Source of the DNA: Phycisphaerae bacterium
GTDB taxonomy: Bacteria; Planctomycetota; Phycisphaerae; UBA1845; PWPN01
Assembly: GCA_035384605.1 (NCBI GenBank)
Contig: DAOOIV010000037.1
Location: 1 to 43,472, forward strand
Direction of reading: 5' to 3'
Length of the DNA: 43,472 nucleotides
The first letter of the stretch is position 1, and each line of letters begins with the position of its first letter. Both the position numbers and the translations under genes were made by a program. The notes below the pieces were generated by a model that was not told the DNA's origin, did no database searches, and was given only the letters and a program-made list of their open reading frames with translations. Below are positions 8,898-18,551 of this stretch, one piece after another.

Positions 8898-9083
8898 ATG
8901 GCAACCAAAGCGTGGGTTCACAAGGCAATGCGGCCTCCGAAGTTCAAGTGCCGGATCGTGCGCCGGTGCCAGATTTGCGGCCGCAAGCACGCGGTGTACC
9001 GGAAATTCAGGATGTGCCGCGTTTGTTTCCGGAAGTTCGCGAACGAAGGCCTGATTCCGGGCGTGAAGAAGGCGAGTTGGTGA
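8898..9083 (+). CDS. rpsN: 30S ribosomal protein S14, zinc-binding (type Z)
   Basis: Short 61-residue S14 of the C+ class. Two CxxC pairs are visible: CQICGRKHAVY and CRVC, spaced by about 15 residues, forming the zinc ribbon; the C-terminus ends LIPGVKKASW as in type Z proteins. ATG 8898 is preceded by GGGCGGGCAGAT. The zinc-free longer form was not found in this window. Confidence 0.96.
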   Translation: MATKAWVHKAMRPPKFKCRIVRRCQICGRKHAVYRKFRMCRVCFRKFANEGLIPGVKKASW

Positions 9084-9150
9084 GCGTCGCGAGGCCCCGG
9101 TGGTTGCCGGGGTACTAGCAGGACGGCCGGCAAGAAAGAGGACTGAGACG

Positions 9151-9546
9151 ATGTGGAGTGACCCGATCGCCGACATGCTGACGCGGATTCGCAACGTGGC
9201 CATGGCCCGCGGCCGCGAGGTTAAGGTTCCCGCGTCGCGCGTGAAGGCCGGCATTGCCGAGGTACTCAAGCAGGAAGGATACATCCAGGAATACGACCGG
9301 ATCGACGACGGGCGTCAGGGGATCCTGCGGATCAAGCTCAAGTACGGTCGCCGCGGCGAGCCCGTGCTGACGGAGATCAAGCGGATTTCCAAGCCTGGTC
9401 GGCGCGACTATCGGGCGGTTGAGGACCTGCCGGAGGTGCTCAACGGTCTGGGCATCGCGATCGTCTCGACCAGCCAAGGTGTTCTGAGCGATCGACAGTG
9501 CCGGGAACGGCACATCGGCGGTGAGGTACTCTGTACGGTGTGCTGA
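9151..9546 (+). CDS. rpsH: 30S ribosomal protein S8
   Basis: Central-domain 16S binding protein; in E. coli S8 also represses the spc operon. I place the start at ATG 9151 (MWSDPIADMLTRIRN), with AAGAGGA upstream; an upstream in-frame GTG at 9100 would add 17 residues that do not match the family. The product is 131 residues, normal length, ending with STSQGVLSDRQCRERHIGGE, the conserved C-terminal RNA-binding segment. Confidence 0.96.
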   Translation: MWSDPIADMLTRIRNVAMARGREVKVPASRVKAGIAEVLKQEGYIQEYDRIDDGRQGILRIKLKYGRRGEPVLTEIKRISKPGRRDYRAVEDLPEVLNGLGIAIVSTSQGVLSDRQCRERHIGGEVLCTVC

Positions 9547-9600
9547 CGGGGCGAGGAATGTATCCGGCGGAAGCCGGACGGTTTGGAAGGACTAAAGACG

Positions 9601-10215
9601 ATGTCTCGTATCGGCAAGAAACCCATTCCGGTGCCCTCCGGTGTGCAGGTCATCGTGAAAGACCACACCGTGACGGCCAAAGGGCCCAAGGGGGAGCTGT
9701 CGTGGCGGTTCCCTGACGAGATCACGGTTCAGGCCGACTCGGGAGCCGGCCTCATCGTTGTGGGGCGCACGGACGATTCCAGCCGGGTCAAGGCGCTTCA
9801 CGGGCTAACGCGGGCGCTGATTGCCAACATGGTTGCCGGCGTGTCCAAGGGCTATGAGAAGAGGCTGGAGATTTATGGGACCGGCTACGGCTGCCAGGTG
9901 AAGGGAGGCAAGTTTCTGCTCAACTGCGGATACATGGGTCGGGGCGTCGATGCGGAGGGCAAGCCGAAAGAGGCGCAGTATGTCATTGACATTCCCAAGG
10001 GGTTGACGGTCACGGTGGAAGTGCCCACGGCGCGCGGTGAAAGCGAGCCGGCGCGGTTCACCGTAACCGGCGCGGACAAGCAGTTGATCGGGCAGTTCAC
10101 GTCGGAGCTGCGGTTGATTCGGCCTCCCGAACCTTACAAAGGCAAGGGGCTTCGATTTGTGGGCGAGCACGTGCGGAGGAAACAGGGCAAGGCTTTTGCC
10201 GGCGGGGCGAGTTGA
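9601..10215 (+). CDS. rplF: 50S ribosomal protein L6
   Basis: Large-subunit protein near the factor-binding site. Start chosen at ATG 9601 (MSRIGKKPIPVP), with GGAAGGA upstream; the frame is open to 9583 but those six residues are not family-like. The 204-residue product has the duplicated L6 fold and the signature PPEPYKGKGLRF near the C-terminus. Slightly longer than E. coli L6 (177), with an insertion around GKPKEAQYVIDIPKG. Confidence 0.95.
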   Translation: MSRIGKKPIPVPSGVQVIVKDHTVTAKGPKGELSWRFPDEITVQADSGAGLIVVGRTDDSSRVKALHGLTRALIANMVAGVSKGYEKRLEIYGTGYGCQVKGGKFLLNCGYMGRGVDAEGKPKEAQYVIDIPKGLTVTVEVPTARGESEPARFTVTGADKQLIGQFTSELRLIRPPEPYKGKGLRFVGEHVRRKQGKAFAGGAS

Positions 10216-10244
10216 CCCGCAGACGGAGAGTATCGGGTGGCAGC

Positions 10245-10613
10245 ATGAGCATGATCAAGGTCAAGCAGCAGCGTCGTCAGCGCCGCAAAATGCGGGTGCG
10301 GCGGCGCGTTTTCGGTACCGCGGAGCGGCCGAGGCTGACGATCTTCCGGAGCCTAAAGAATATCTACGCGCAAATGATCGACGACGAGACCGGACGCACG
10401 CTGGTCGAGGCCAGCAGCGTCAGCAAGGAACTGGCGGGCGTGGTGAAATACGGCGGGAACGTCGCCGCCGCCGCACAGGTTGGCGACCTGCTGGCACAGC
10501 GGGCCCTGGCCAAGGGTGTGAAGCAGGTGACCATGGACCGCAACGGTTACAGGTTCCACGGGCGTGTCAAAGCGGTGGCCGAGGCGGTTCGCAAGGCGGG
10601 TATCAAGATCTGA
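10245..10613 (+). CDS. rplR: 50S ribosomal protein L18
   Basis: 5S rRNA binding protein. The open frame reaches back to a TTG at 10212, but ATG 10245 (followed by another ATG at 10251) gives the expected 122 residues. Core landmarks: RVRRRVFGTAERPRLTIFRS, NIYAQMIDDETG, and the C-terminal DRNGYRFHGRVKAVAEAVR. Confidence 0.94.
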   Translation: MSMIKVKQQRRQRRKMRVRRRVFGTAERPRLTIFRSLKNIYAQMIDDETGRTLVEASSVSKELAGVVKYGGNVAAAAQVGDLLAQRALAKGVKQVTMDRNGYRFHGRVKAVAEAVRKAGIKI

Positions 10614-10675
10614 GGTGTTAGGATGAACCGGTTTTTCGGCGAGAGGGCGGCGAGCCGGTTGTGATCGAGGCGCTG

Positions 10676-11341
10676 ATGGCAGATAACCAGACGAATGAGA
10701 CTCAGGGCGAGGTTTCCGGCGAGCAGGTAACCCATTCGGCAGCGTCACGGCTGGCCGGCCGGGCCCCGGAACCTCCCGAAGGCGGCTCGTTTGCCCCCGA
10801 GGGCGAACGTCGGGAGCGAGACGAGCGAGGCGAACGGGGCCGTGGTCCCGGTCGTCCCGAACGAACCGGACCTGCCGACGGGCTCGACGAGGTCGTGGTC
10901 AAGATTTATCGGTGTGCCACCGTGGTGAAGGGCGGTCGGCGATTCAGCTTTGGGGCCCTGGTGGTTGTCGGCGACCGCAACGGTCGAGTGGGTATCGGCT
11001 ATGGAAAAGCGAATGAGGTTCCCAATGCCGTGGAGAAGGGTGCCAAGGCCGCCCGGCGAAACATGATCAGCGTGAATCTGGACGGGTCGACGATTCCTCA
11101 CATGGTTTTTTCAAAATATCGAGCCAGCAGGGTGAAAATGATCCCCGCCGGCGAAGGAACCGGCGTTATCGCGGGAGCCAGCGTGCGGGCGGTGATGGAA
11201 CTGGCGGGTGTTAAGGACGTGTTGACCAAGGTCTACGGTTCGACCAGTCCGAAGAACCTGGTCAAGGCGGCGTTCGAGGGGCTTGCGGCCCTGCGGACCA
11301 AGGAAGACGTCCAAAAGCTTCGGGAGGTTGCGGTCAGATAG
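10676..11341 (+). CDS. rpsE: 30S ribosomal protein S5 with a long charged N-terminal extension
   Basis: Decoding-fidelity protein at the mRNA entry. The conserved body begins near residue 65 (DEVVVKIYRCATVVKGGRRF) and includes VVGDRNGRVGIGYGKANEVP, IPAGEGTGVIAG and KVYGSTSPKNLVKA. Before it lie about 60 residues rich in Glu, Arg, Gly and Pro, absent from E. coli S5 (167 residues); the total here is 221. ATG 10676 has GAGG five bases upstream; GTG 10661 is an alternative. rpmD (L30), which often sits between rpsE and rplO, is absent: only 25 bases separate the two genes. Confidence 0.94.
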   Translation: MADNQTNETQGEVSGEQVTHSAASRLAGRAPEPPEGGSFAPEGERRERDERGERGRGPGRPERTGPADGLDEVVVKIYRCATVVKGGRRFSFGALVVVGDRNGRVGIGYGKANEVPNAVEKGAKAARRNMISVNLDGSTIPHMVFSKYRASRVKMIPAGEGTGVIAGASVRAVMELAGVKDVLTKVYGSTSPKNLVKAAFEGLAALRTKEDVQKLREVAVR

Positions 11342-11366
11342 GGCCGCCGGGCGGGAGTGACAGGCC

Positions 11367-11816
11367 ATGATGATTGCTGAGATTACCTCGAAGGCCAAGC
11401 GCAACCGACGTCGCAAGCGGGTCGGTCGCGGTCCGGGTTCGGGTCACGGCAAGACCAGTACCCGCGGGCACAAGGGCGAGAAGGCCCGGACCGGGACGCG
11501 TGGGCATGTGCTCCGCGAGGGCGGCCAGATGCTGTTCTTTCGCAGGATTCCCAAGCGGGGCTTTTCGAACTTCCGTTTCCGGCGGACGTTCCAGGTGGTT
11601 AATATCGCAGCGTTGCAGGAAACGTTCGAGGACGGAGCCAAGATCAACCCTTCGGTTCTGGCGGAGGCCGGTCTGATCCGAAGTGCCGCCGATCCCGTGA
11701 AGATCCTCGGCGTCGGTGACCTGTCGAAGAAGTTTGACGTCGAGGCAACCTGCTTCAGTACGTCGGCCGCGATGAAGATCACGCGAGCGGGGGGCCAGAT
11801 CAAGTCGCTCGGCTGA
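11367..11816 (+). CDS. rplO: 50S ribosomal protein L15
   Basis: 23S rRNA binding assembly protein. The N-terminal basic tail is clear: RRRKRVGRGPGSGHGKTSTR followed by GHKGEKARTG, then GGQMLFFRRIPKRGFSNF. The 149-residue length is normal. ATG ATG at 11367/11370 offers two adjacent starts. Confidence 0.95.
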   Translation: MMIAEITSKAKRNRRRKRVGRGPGSGHGKTSTRGHKGEKARTGTRGHVLREGGQMLFFRRIPKRGFSNFRFRRTFQVVNIAALQETFEDGAKINPSVLAEAGLIRSAADPVKILGVGDLSKKFDVEATCFSTSAAMKITRAGGQIKSLG

Positions 11817-11847
11817 GGCCGGCCGGAACGACTGGAGGCATGCGGGC

Positions 11848-13197
<1,350 letters not shown>

Positions 13198-13221
13198 TGG
13201 GAGGTTCCCGAAGGGCATGCG

Positions 13222-13887
13222 ATGGGTATGAATCTGGTCATTCTTGGTCCTCCTGGAGCCGGTAAGGGCACGCAGGCCGTGCGACTGGCCCAGGCCTTTT
13301 CGCTGCGGCACCTGTCGAGCGGCGACTTGCTGCGGGCCGAGCGGGCCAGAGGGTCCGAGTTGGGCAAGAAGGCCGCAGAGTATATGGACGCGGGCAAGCT
13401 GGTTCCGGATGAAATCATCATCGGGGCGGTTCTGGCCCAGTTGAGCAGCCTGGGTGACAAGGCGGGTTTGCTCCTGGACGGGTTCCCCCGAACGGTGGCG
13501 CAGGCCGAGAGCCTGGATAAGGCCTTGGCCGAAGCCGGCAAGCGGGTGGATGCGGTTCCCGCGCTGGCGGTGCCTGATGAGATGATCCTTGACCGGATCA
13601 CCGGGCGGCGTACTTGTCCCCGGTGTAACGCGGTTTATCATGTAAAAACCCTGCCGCCGGCACAGGAGGGCATTTGTGACGCCGATGGCACCGCACTGGT
13701 TCAGCGTCCGGACGACACGGCTGAGGTTGTGAGACAACGGTTGGATGCCTATCACCGACAGACTGCTCCTTTGGAAGCTTACTATCGGAAGAAGGGGCTT
13801 CTTGTGGAGGTGGACGGCAGCCTAGAGATGGACGCAGTATTCCGGGCGCTGTCGAAAGCGGTTCGCCGACGGTTGGGAATGGAATGA
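13222..13887 (+). CDS. adk: Adenylate kinase with a Cys3-Asp zinc-type lid
   Basis: Interconverts ATP + AMP and two ADP in the cytosol. The P-loop GPPGAGKGTQ sits at residue 9, the AMP-binding region contains HLSSGDLLR, and LLDGFPRTVAQAE follows. The lid carries CPRC, then C-D-A-D about 16 residues later, that is C-x2-C-x16-C-x2-D, the metal-binding pattern seen in Gram-positive long-form kinases. The 221-residue length fits the long form. ATG 13222 has GAAGGG six bases upstream; ATG 13228 is an alternative. Its stop lies four bases before the map start. Confidence 0.95.
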   Translation: MGMNLVILGPPGAGKGTQAVRLAQAFSLRHLSSGDLLRAERARGSELGKKAAEYMDAGKLVPDEIIIGAVLAQLSSLGDKAGLLLDGFPRTVAQAESLDKALAEAGKRVDAVPALAVPDEMILDRITGRRTCPRCNAVYHVKTLPPAQEGICDADGTALVQRPDDTAEVVRQRLDAYHRQTAPLEAYYRKKGLLVEVDGSLEMDAVFRALSKAVRRRLGME

Positions 13888-13891
13888 GCCG

Positions 13892-14698
13892 TTGAGAACG
13901 ATCAAGCGACGATCCCGAACCGCAGGGTTGAAGACACCGGAGGAAATCGAGCGGATGCGACGGGCCGGGCGGCTCGTCCATCAGGTGCTTCGCCGGATCG
14001 AGCAATACGTGCGGCCGGGCGTGACGACGGCCGAACTGAACGCGGTCGCCGAGGACATGATCCGGCAGGCGGGGGCTGAGGCCCTCTTTCGAGGGCAGCG
14101 TAACGACCGAGCGAGATTCCCGTTTCCCGCGGCCCTGTGCACCAGCGTGAACGAGCAGGTGGTACACGGGATACCGGGTGAGCGGGTGCTCGCGGAAGGC
14201 GACGTGGTCAGTGTGGACTGCGGCGTTCGGCTGGAGGGCTACTGCGGGGACGCCGCCACGACGATTCCCGTGGGCACGGTGAGCGAACCGGTGAAACGGT
14301 TGCTGAGGGTGACCCGGGAGGCGTTGGGGATCGCGGTGGCCCGTATTCGCCCGAAGGTGTGGTGGAGCGAGATCGCCGCCGAGATGCAGGCCCATGTGGA
14401 AGCGGCGGGTTTTTCGGTGGTACGTGATTTTGTCGGCCACGGAATCGGCAGCAGCATGCACGAGGAGCCGAAAATACCCAACTATGTCGATCCGAGGGAG
14501 CGGCGACTGGATTTCCTGCTCACGGAAGGAATGACGCTGGCGATCGAGCCCATGGTGAACATGGGATCGCCGCAGGTGGTTTATGAGGACTCTACGGGGT
14601 GGCCGGTGGTGACCAAGGACCGGCAGTATGCGGCCCATTTTGAGCACACCATCGCGGTCACCGGTCACGGGGCGGACGTGTTGACGGACGGGCGGTAG
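13892..14698 (+). CDS. map: Methionine aminopeptidase type I
   Basis: Removes the initiator methionine from nascent proteins. All five metal ligands are visible: D in SVDCG, D in YCGDAATT, H in GHGIGSSMHEEP, E in AIEPMVN and E in HFEHTIAVT; the substrate histidine is in VVHGIPG. The start is TTG 13892, four bases after adk, because the conserved KTPEEIERMRRAGRL lies ahead of the first in-frame ATG. 268 residues, normal size. The usual P-G before the 'EI' helix is replaced by P-K-V-W-W, a mild oddity. Confidence 0.93.
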   Translation: MRTIKRRSRTAGLKTPEEIERMRRAGRLVHQVLRRIEQYVRPGVTTAELNAVAEDMIRQAGAEALFRGQRNDRARFPFPAALCTSVNEQVVHGIPGERVLAEGDVVSVDCGVRLEGYCGDAATTIPVGTVSEPVKRLLRVTREALGIAVARIRPKVWWSEIAAEMQAHVEAAGFSVVRDFVGHGIGSSMHEEPKIPNYVDPRERRLDFLLTEGMTLAIEPMVNMGSPQVVYEDSTGWPVVTKDRQYAAHFEHTIAVTGHGADVLTDGR

Positions 14699-14726
14699 GC
14701 GTGCAAGCGCGGCGGAGGACCGAAAT

Positions 14727-14840
14727 ATGAAAGTGCGGAGCAGTGTTCGTCGCATTTGCGAGAATTGCAAGATTATCCGTCGCCGGGGCGTGATCCGGGT
14801 GGTGTGCTCGAATCCGCGTCATAAGCAGCGTCAAGGCTGA
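14727..14840 (+). CDS. rpmJ: 50S ribosomal protein L36, zinc-binding
   Basis: A 37-residue protein, MKVRSSVRRICENCKIIRRR at the start and VVCSNPRHKQRQG at the end. The four zinc ligands of the C+ form are present: Cys11, Cys14, Cys27 and His32. GGAGG lies eight bases before ATG 14727. It is in the usual place between map and rpsM; infA, which often precedes it, is missing from this locus. Confidence 0.95.
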   Translation: MKVRSSVRRICENCKIIRRRGVIRVVCSNPRHKQRQG

Positions 14841-14873
14841 CGGTAGGAGCCTGTTGCAGGAAGGAGTGGCAAC

Positions 14874-15263
14874 GTGCCGCGTATTGCAGGCGTTGATGTG
14901 CCGAATGAAAAGCGAGTCGAGATCGCGCTGCGGTATATCTACGGCATTGGACCGCATCTGGCGCGGGTGGTGCTGAAAGAGGCGGGAGTAGATCCGAACA
15001 CGCGGGCGAAGAATCTGACGGAAGACGAGGTCAGCCGAATCGCCGGCGTGATCGACCGGAACTATCTGGTGGAAGGTCAGCTTCGCAGGCAGGTGCAGCA
15101 GAACATCGCCCGTCTCCGTGACATCGGTTGCTACCGGGGTTTGCGTCACCGTCGCGGCCTGCCGGTCCGCGGCCAGAGGACGCGCAGCAATGCCCGGACC
15201 CGCAAGGGTCCGAAGAAGACCGTGGCCGGGAAGAAGGGCGTGAAGGAGATGCATCGTGGGTAA
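14874..15263 (+). CDS. rpsM: 30S ribosomal protein S13
   Basis: Head protein contacting the P-site tRNA and intersubunit bridge B1. Begins with GTG 14874 (PRIAGVDVPNEKRVEIALRY) after GGAAGGAG. The 129-residue product has the helix-two-turn-helix motif and the basic C-terminal RGLPVRGQRTRSNARTRKG tail. Its last eight bases overlap rpsK, suggesting translational coupling. Confidence 0.96.
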   Translation: MPRIAGVDVPNEKRVEIALRYIYGIGPHLARVVLKEAGVDPNTRAKNLTEDEVSRIAGVIDRNYLVEGQLRRQVQQNIARLRDIGCYRGLRHRRGLPVRGQRTRSNARTRKGPKKTVAGKKGVKEMHRG

Positions 15264-15651
15264 GGCAGCAGCGGGAACGGTCGTCAGGAGAAAGGCGCGG
15301 CGCAGCGTGGCCCGCGCGATCGCCCATATCAAGGCGACCTTCAACAATACGCAGATTACCATCACTGACACCAACGGTGAGGTGCTGACATGGGCGTCGG
15401 CGGGGACCGTGGGCTTCAAAGGCACGCGGAAGAGCACTCCGTTTGCCGCGCAGCGAGCCGCCGAGAAGGTGGCGCACGCGGCCCGCAAGTTCGGCGTGAT
15501 GGAGGTCGAGATTCGCGTCAAAGGTCCCGGCCCGGGACGGGAGTCGGCGATCACCTCGTTGCAGGCGGCGGGGCTTCGGGTGCTGAGCATCGAGGACGTG
15601 ACGCCGTTGCCGCATAATGGTTGCCGTCCGAGAAAGCGGCGCCGGGTGTGA
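15256..15651 (+). CDS. rpsK: 30S ribosomal protein S11
   Basis: Platform protein near the E site. GTG 15256 start, inside the end of rpsM, with AAGGAG upstream. The 131-residue product shows AIAHIKATFNNTQITITDTN, SAGTVGFKGTRKSTPFAAQ and the C-terminal TPLPHNGCRPRKRRRV. 158 bases of non-coding sequence follow before rpsD, longer than most gaps in the cluster. Confidence 0.96.
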   Translation: MGKAAAGTVVRRKARRSVARAIAHIKATFNNTQITITDTNGEVLTWASAGTVGFKGTRKSTPFAAQRAAEKVAHAARKFGVMEVEIRVKGPGPGRESAITSLQAAGLRVLSIEDVTPLPHNGCRPRKRRRV

Positions 15652-15809
15652 TTCGGGCGGTTTGGGAGCTGCCGGACACGGGAGTTCGGCTGAACGAGCG
15701 GGGACTTGAGACGGCAGGCAGGGTTGAACAAGAACGGACGCCGTGGTGGATGACCCGTTCAAGGCAGGTTGATCCGGTTAACGGACGCAGCACAAGGGAA
15801 ACAGAATAG

Positions 15810-16442
15810 ATGTCGCGATACATCGGTCCAGTCTGTCGGCTTTGCCGGCGAGAAGGCATCAAACTGATGCTGAAGGGGCCGCGTTGCGAAACCGCGAAGT
15901 GCCCGATGGAGAAGCAGTGGCGATCGAATCCGCCGGGCATGCACGCGTGGCGGCGCGGGAAGTCCAGCGGCTACAGCGTGCGGCTTCGTGAGAAGCAGAA
16001 GGTGAAGAGATACTATGGCATTCTGGAGCGCGGTTTCCGGCTGTATTTCCGTCGGGCGGAACGATCCAAGGAGAACACCGGGACGGCCCTGCTCCGGCTT
16101 CTGGAGTGCCGCCTGGACAATGTGGTCCGCAAGGCGGGTCTGGCTCCCTCGCGCAAGGCGGCCCGGGCGATGATCAGCCACGGGCACATCTACGTCAACG
16201 GGCGGAAGGTTGATCGGCCCGGCTTCAGCGTCAGCCAGGGCGACCGCATCACCGTGAAGAACTCGGACAAGAGCCGCAAGCTCGCCAAGAGCCACTTGGA
16301 ACTGGCCGGCTCGCTGCAACCGCAGTCCTGGTTGCAGGTCGACGCCGACAAAATGGAGGCAACCGTGGTGGCCCTGCCGTCACGGGACGACGTCCAGATT
16401 CCGGTTGAGGAACAACTGATCGTGGAAATGTGCAGCCGGTAA
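15810..16442 (+). CDS. rpsD: 30S ribosomal protein S4, zinc-finger form
   Basis: Primary 16S rRNA binder; in E. coli it represses the alpha operon. 210 residues with an N-terminal zinc-finger pattern Cys9, Cys12, Cys26, Cys31 (CRLC and CETAKC). The S4 RNA-binding domain is clear: LECRLDNVVRKAGLAPSRKA then ISHGHIYVNGRKV. ATG 15810 is preceded by AAGGGAAAC. The 158-base gap upstream could hold a regulatory leader, but I see no recognisable S4 pseudoknot by eye. Confidence 0.96.
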   Translation: MSRYIGPVCRLCRREGIKLMLKGPRCETAKCPMEKQWRSNPPGMHAWRRGKSSGYSVRLREKQKVKRYYGILERGFRLYFRRAERSKENTGTALLRLLECRLDNVVRKAGLAPSRKAARAMISHGHIYVNGRKVDRPGFSVSQGDRITVKNSDKSRKLAKSHLELAGSLQPQSWLQVDADKMEATVVALPSRDDVQIPVEEQLIVEMCSR

Positions 16443-16590
16443 CGGCTTTTCGTGGGTGCGGGCCGAGTCGAAAGGGGTACCCGACGTCGTTCATCAGAGG
16501 CCGGTTCGTCCGGCCGCAGATGAAAGCCCGGTGATCCTCGAATCGAGCGCCGTTTGCATCGAGCTTGCAGGCAATTGTGGAGGAATCCCA

Positions 16591-17715
16591 ATGCGAATCA
16601 GATGGCGTGGGCTTGAGTTGCCTACTCAGGTTGTTCGGGATGACACGATCAGTACGGACACCTATGCCCGGCTCGTGGTCGAGCCGTTTGAGCGGGGGTT
16701 CGGTACGACGGTCGGGAACAGCCTTCGTCGAATCCTGTTATCGAGCCTCGAAGGCGCTGCCGTTACCAAGGTGCGGATCGCCGGGGCCAGCCATGAGTTC
16801 ATGAGCCTGCCCGGCGTGATGGAAGACGTGACCGACATTATCCTGAATATCAAGAGCCTGGTCATTCGCATGGAGGGCGAGGGCGAGGGCGAGAAGACGA
16901 TGCACCTGTCCCGGCGCGGGCCGGGGGAGGTTTACGCTCGAGACATCGAGGCCGATCCGTCTCTTACGATTATCAACACCGGCCAGCTCATCGCGACGTT
17001 GACCGCCGACGTCGAACTGAACATCGACTTCTGGGTCAGCTCAGGTCGAGGCTACCGAACGGCGGACGAAAACCGCAACCCGGCGGACGAGCTCGGGGTG
17101 ATCGCGGTCGATTCGGTGTTCTCGCCGGTCACCAGGGTCCGCTATAAGACCGAGGAGACGCGCGTCGGACAGAGGACCAACTACGACAAGCTGATTATGG
17201 AAATCTGGACCAAGGGCACGATCCGGCCGGAAGATGCGTTGGTCGAGGCGGCCAGGATTCTTCGCAAGCACCTCAACCCCTTCGTCCAGTATCACGAGTT
17301 GGGTCGGGAGCAGGTGGCCGCCCCGTCTGAGGCCGAGGCGACCGGCGGAATGATGGACAAGGCGTTGCAGGATCGTCTATCTATGCCGATCTCCCAGTTG
17401 GACCTTTCGGTCCGGGCAAGCAATTGTCTGGAGTCGGCGAAGGTGACCACCGTGGGCGAACTGGCCAGGATGACCGAGACCGATCTGCTGAAGGTGCGGA
17501 GTTTTGGCCGGACCTCGTTACGTGAAGTGAAGCGCAAGCTGGCCGACCTGGGCCTGAGCCTTGGGATGGTCTTTGGCGACGCGCCTGCTCAGCAGACTCC
17601 GGCGGGTGGTTCGGACACCGGCGAGGCCGCTCCGACAACGATGGCGACCGACGCACCGGCGGCGCCGGCAGTCGACGCCGGCACGGTGGGCAGCACGGCC
17701 CAGATGGGTCAATGA
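16591..17715 (+). CDS. rpoA: DNA-directed RNA polymerase subunit alpha
   Basis: Scaffold subunit of RNA polymerase. Start ATG 16591 (MRIRWRGLELP) follows GGAGGA; the open frame extends to 16456 without family similarity. The 374-residue product has the N-terminal dimerisation domain (ARLVVEPFERGFGTTVGNSL, RRILLSSLEGAAVTKVRIAG) and a C-terminal domain (residues about 265-335) with LDLSVRASNCLESAKVTTVG and KVRSFGRTSLREVKRKLADLG (the UP-element binding fold). About 40 Ala/Thr/Gly-rich residues extend the C-terminus beyond E. coli alpha. Confidence 0.97.
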   Translation: MRIRWRGLELPTQVVRDDTISTDTYARLVVEPFERGFGTTVGNSLRRILLSSLEGAAVTKVRIAGASHEFMSLPGVMEDVTDIILNIKSLVIRMEGEGEGEKTMHLSRRGPGEVYARDIEADPSLTIINTGQLIATLTADVELNIDFWVSSGRGYRTADENRNPADELGVIAVDSVFSPVTRVRYKTEETRVGQRTNYDKLIMEIWTKGTIRPEDALVEAARILRKHLNPFVQYHELGREQVAAPSEAEATGGMMDKALQDRLSMPISQLDLSVRASNCLESAKVTTVGELARMTETDLLKVRSFGRTSLREVKRKLADLGLSLGMVFGDAPAQQTPAGGSDTGEAAPTTMATDAPAAPAVDAGTVGSTAQMGQ

Positions 17716-17821
17716 GGCGAGCAGGTTCGAACGACCGGGATCGGAGGACGGCTACGGGAGACTTTTGTGAGCTTGGGTCCCGGCGCGGGTGAGTCCGGCA
17801 GGTGAGTTGGGAGCGTTTGGA

Positions 17822-18466
17822 ATGAGACACCTTGTTGCACGGCGGAAACTGAATCGAACGAGTGAGCACCGAGAGGCCCTTCGGCGCAATATGGCCCAGA
17901 GCCTCTTTGAGCATGGGCAGATCACGACGACCCTTCCCAAAGCGAAGGATCTGCGTCCTTTTGTTGAGCGGCTGATCACTCTGGGGCGAAAGGCCAGGTC
18001 TGGGAATCTCGCTGCCCGGCAACGTCTGGCCGCGCTGCTGGGTGACCGATCGATGATTCCCTCGGGCTACCAGGAGCAGTATGAGGATATGACGTATGCC
18101 GCCCGCGCCAAGGTCCTGCGGATGCGCAGTGGGCGGCGGTATCGGTTGGGTCAGGCCCGCGGTGGTCAGAAGTTCACGGCGGTTTCCATCGTTCATCATC
18201 TGATCAACGAGGTAGTTCCTCGGTTCGAAGGGCGTCCCGGCGGGTACACGCGGGTCATCAAGCTTGGTCCCAGCGGCCGTAACGACAATGCGCAGATGGC
18301 TGTTCTCCAACTGCTGGGAGAGGAAGAATCCCCCGGCACGGTGACGCGGCCTGAGAAGACCGCCCGGCAGCGCCGGACCGAACGGCGCTACGCGGCCGCC
18401 GCGAAGGCTGCCAAGAAGAGCCGCTCAACTCAGTCGCAGCCGACGGCGGAAGCTCAGGGCGAGTGA
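17822..18466 (+). CDS. rplQ: 50S ribosomal protein L17, extended
   Basis: Last gene of the alpha operon. ATG 17822 (MRHLVARRKLNRTSEHREAL) with GGGAG nine bases upstream; the open frame goes back to 17789 without similarity. At 214 residues it is far longer than E. coli L17 (127). The extra length comes from an insertion after the first domain (roughly residues 85-125, containing YEDMTYAARAKVLRMRSGRR) and a Lys/Ala-rich, probably disordered C-terminal tail of about 50 residues. The family end RVIKLGPSGRNDNAQMAVLQL is intact. Confidence 0.93.
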   Translation: MRHLVARRKLNRTSEHREALRRNMAQSLFEHGQITTTLPKAKDLRPFVERLITLGRKARSGNLAARQRLAALLGDRSMIPSGYQEQYEDMTYAARAKVLRMRSGRRYRLGQARGGQKFTAVSIVHHLINEVVPRFEGRPGGYTRVIKLGPSGRNDNAQMAVLQLLGEEESPGTVTRPEKTARQRRTERRYAAAAKAAKKSRSTQSQPTAEAQGE

Positions 18467-18551
18467 GGCGGACCGTAGACTTGCTGATCCGGAATGCGGC
18501 AGGCAACTCGAGGTCATGCCGAACCGCGGTACCGCGGCACGGAGGAGTGCG

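Noticed and set aside
17716..17740. GGTTCGAAC as a possible tRNA T-loop
   Set aside because: No matching acceptor, D or anticodon stems around it.
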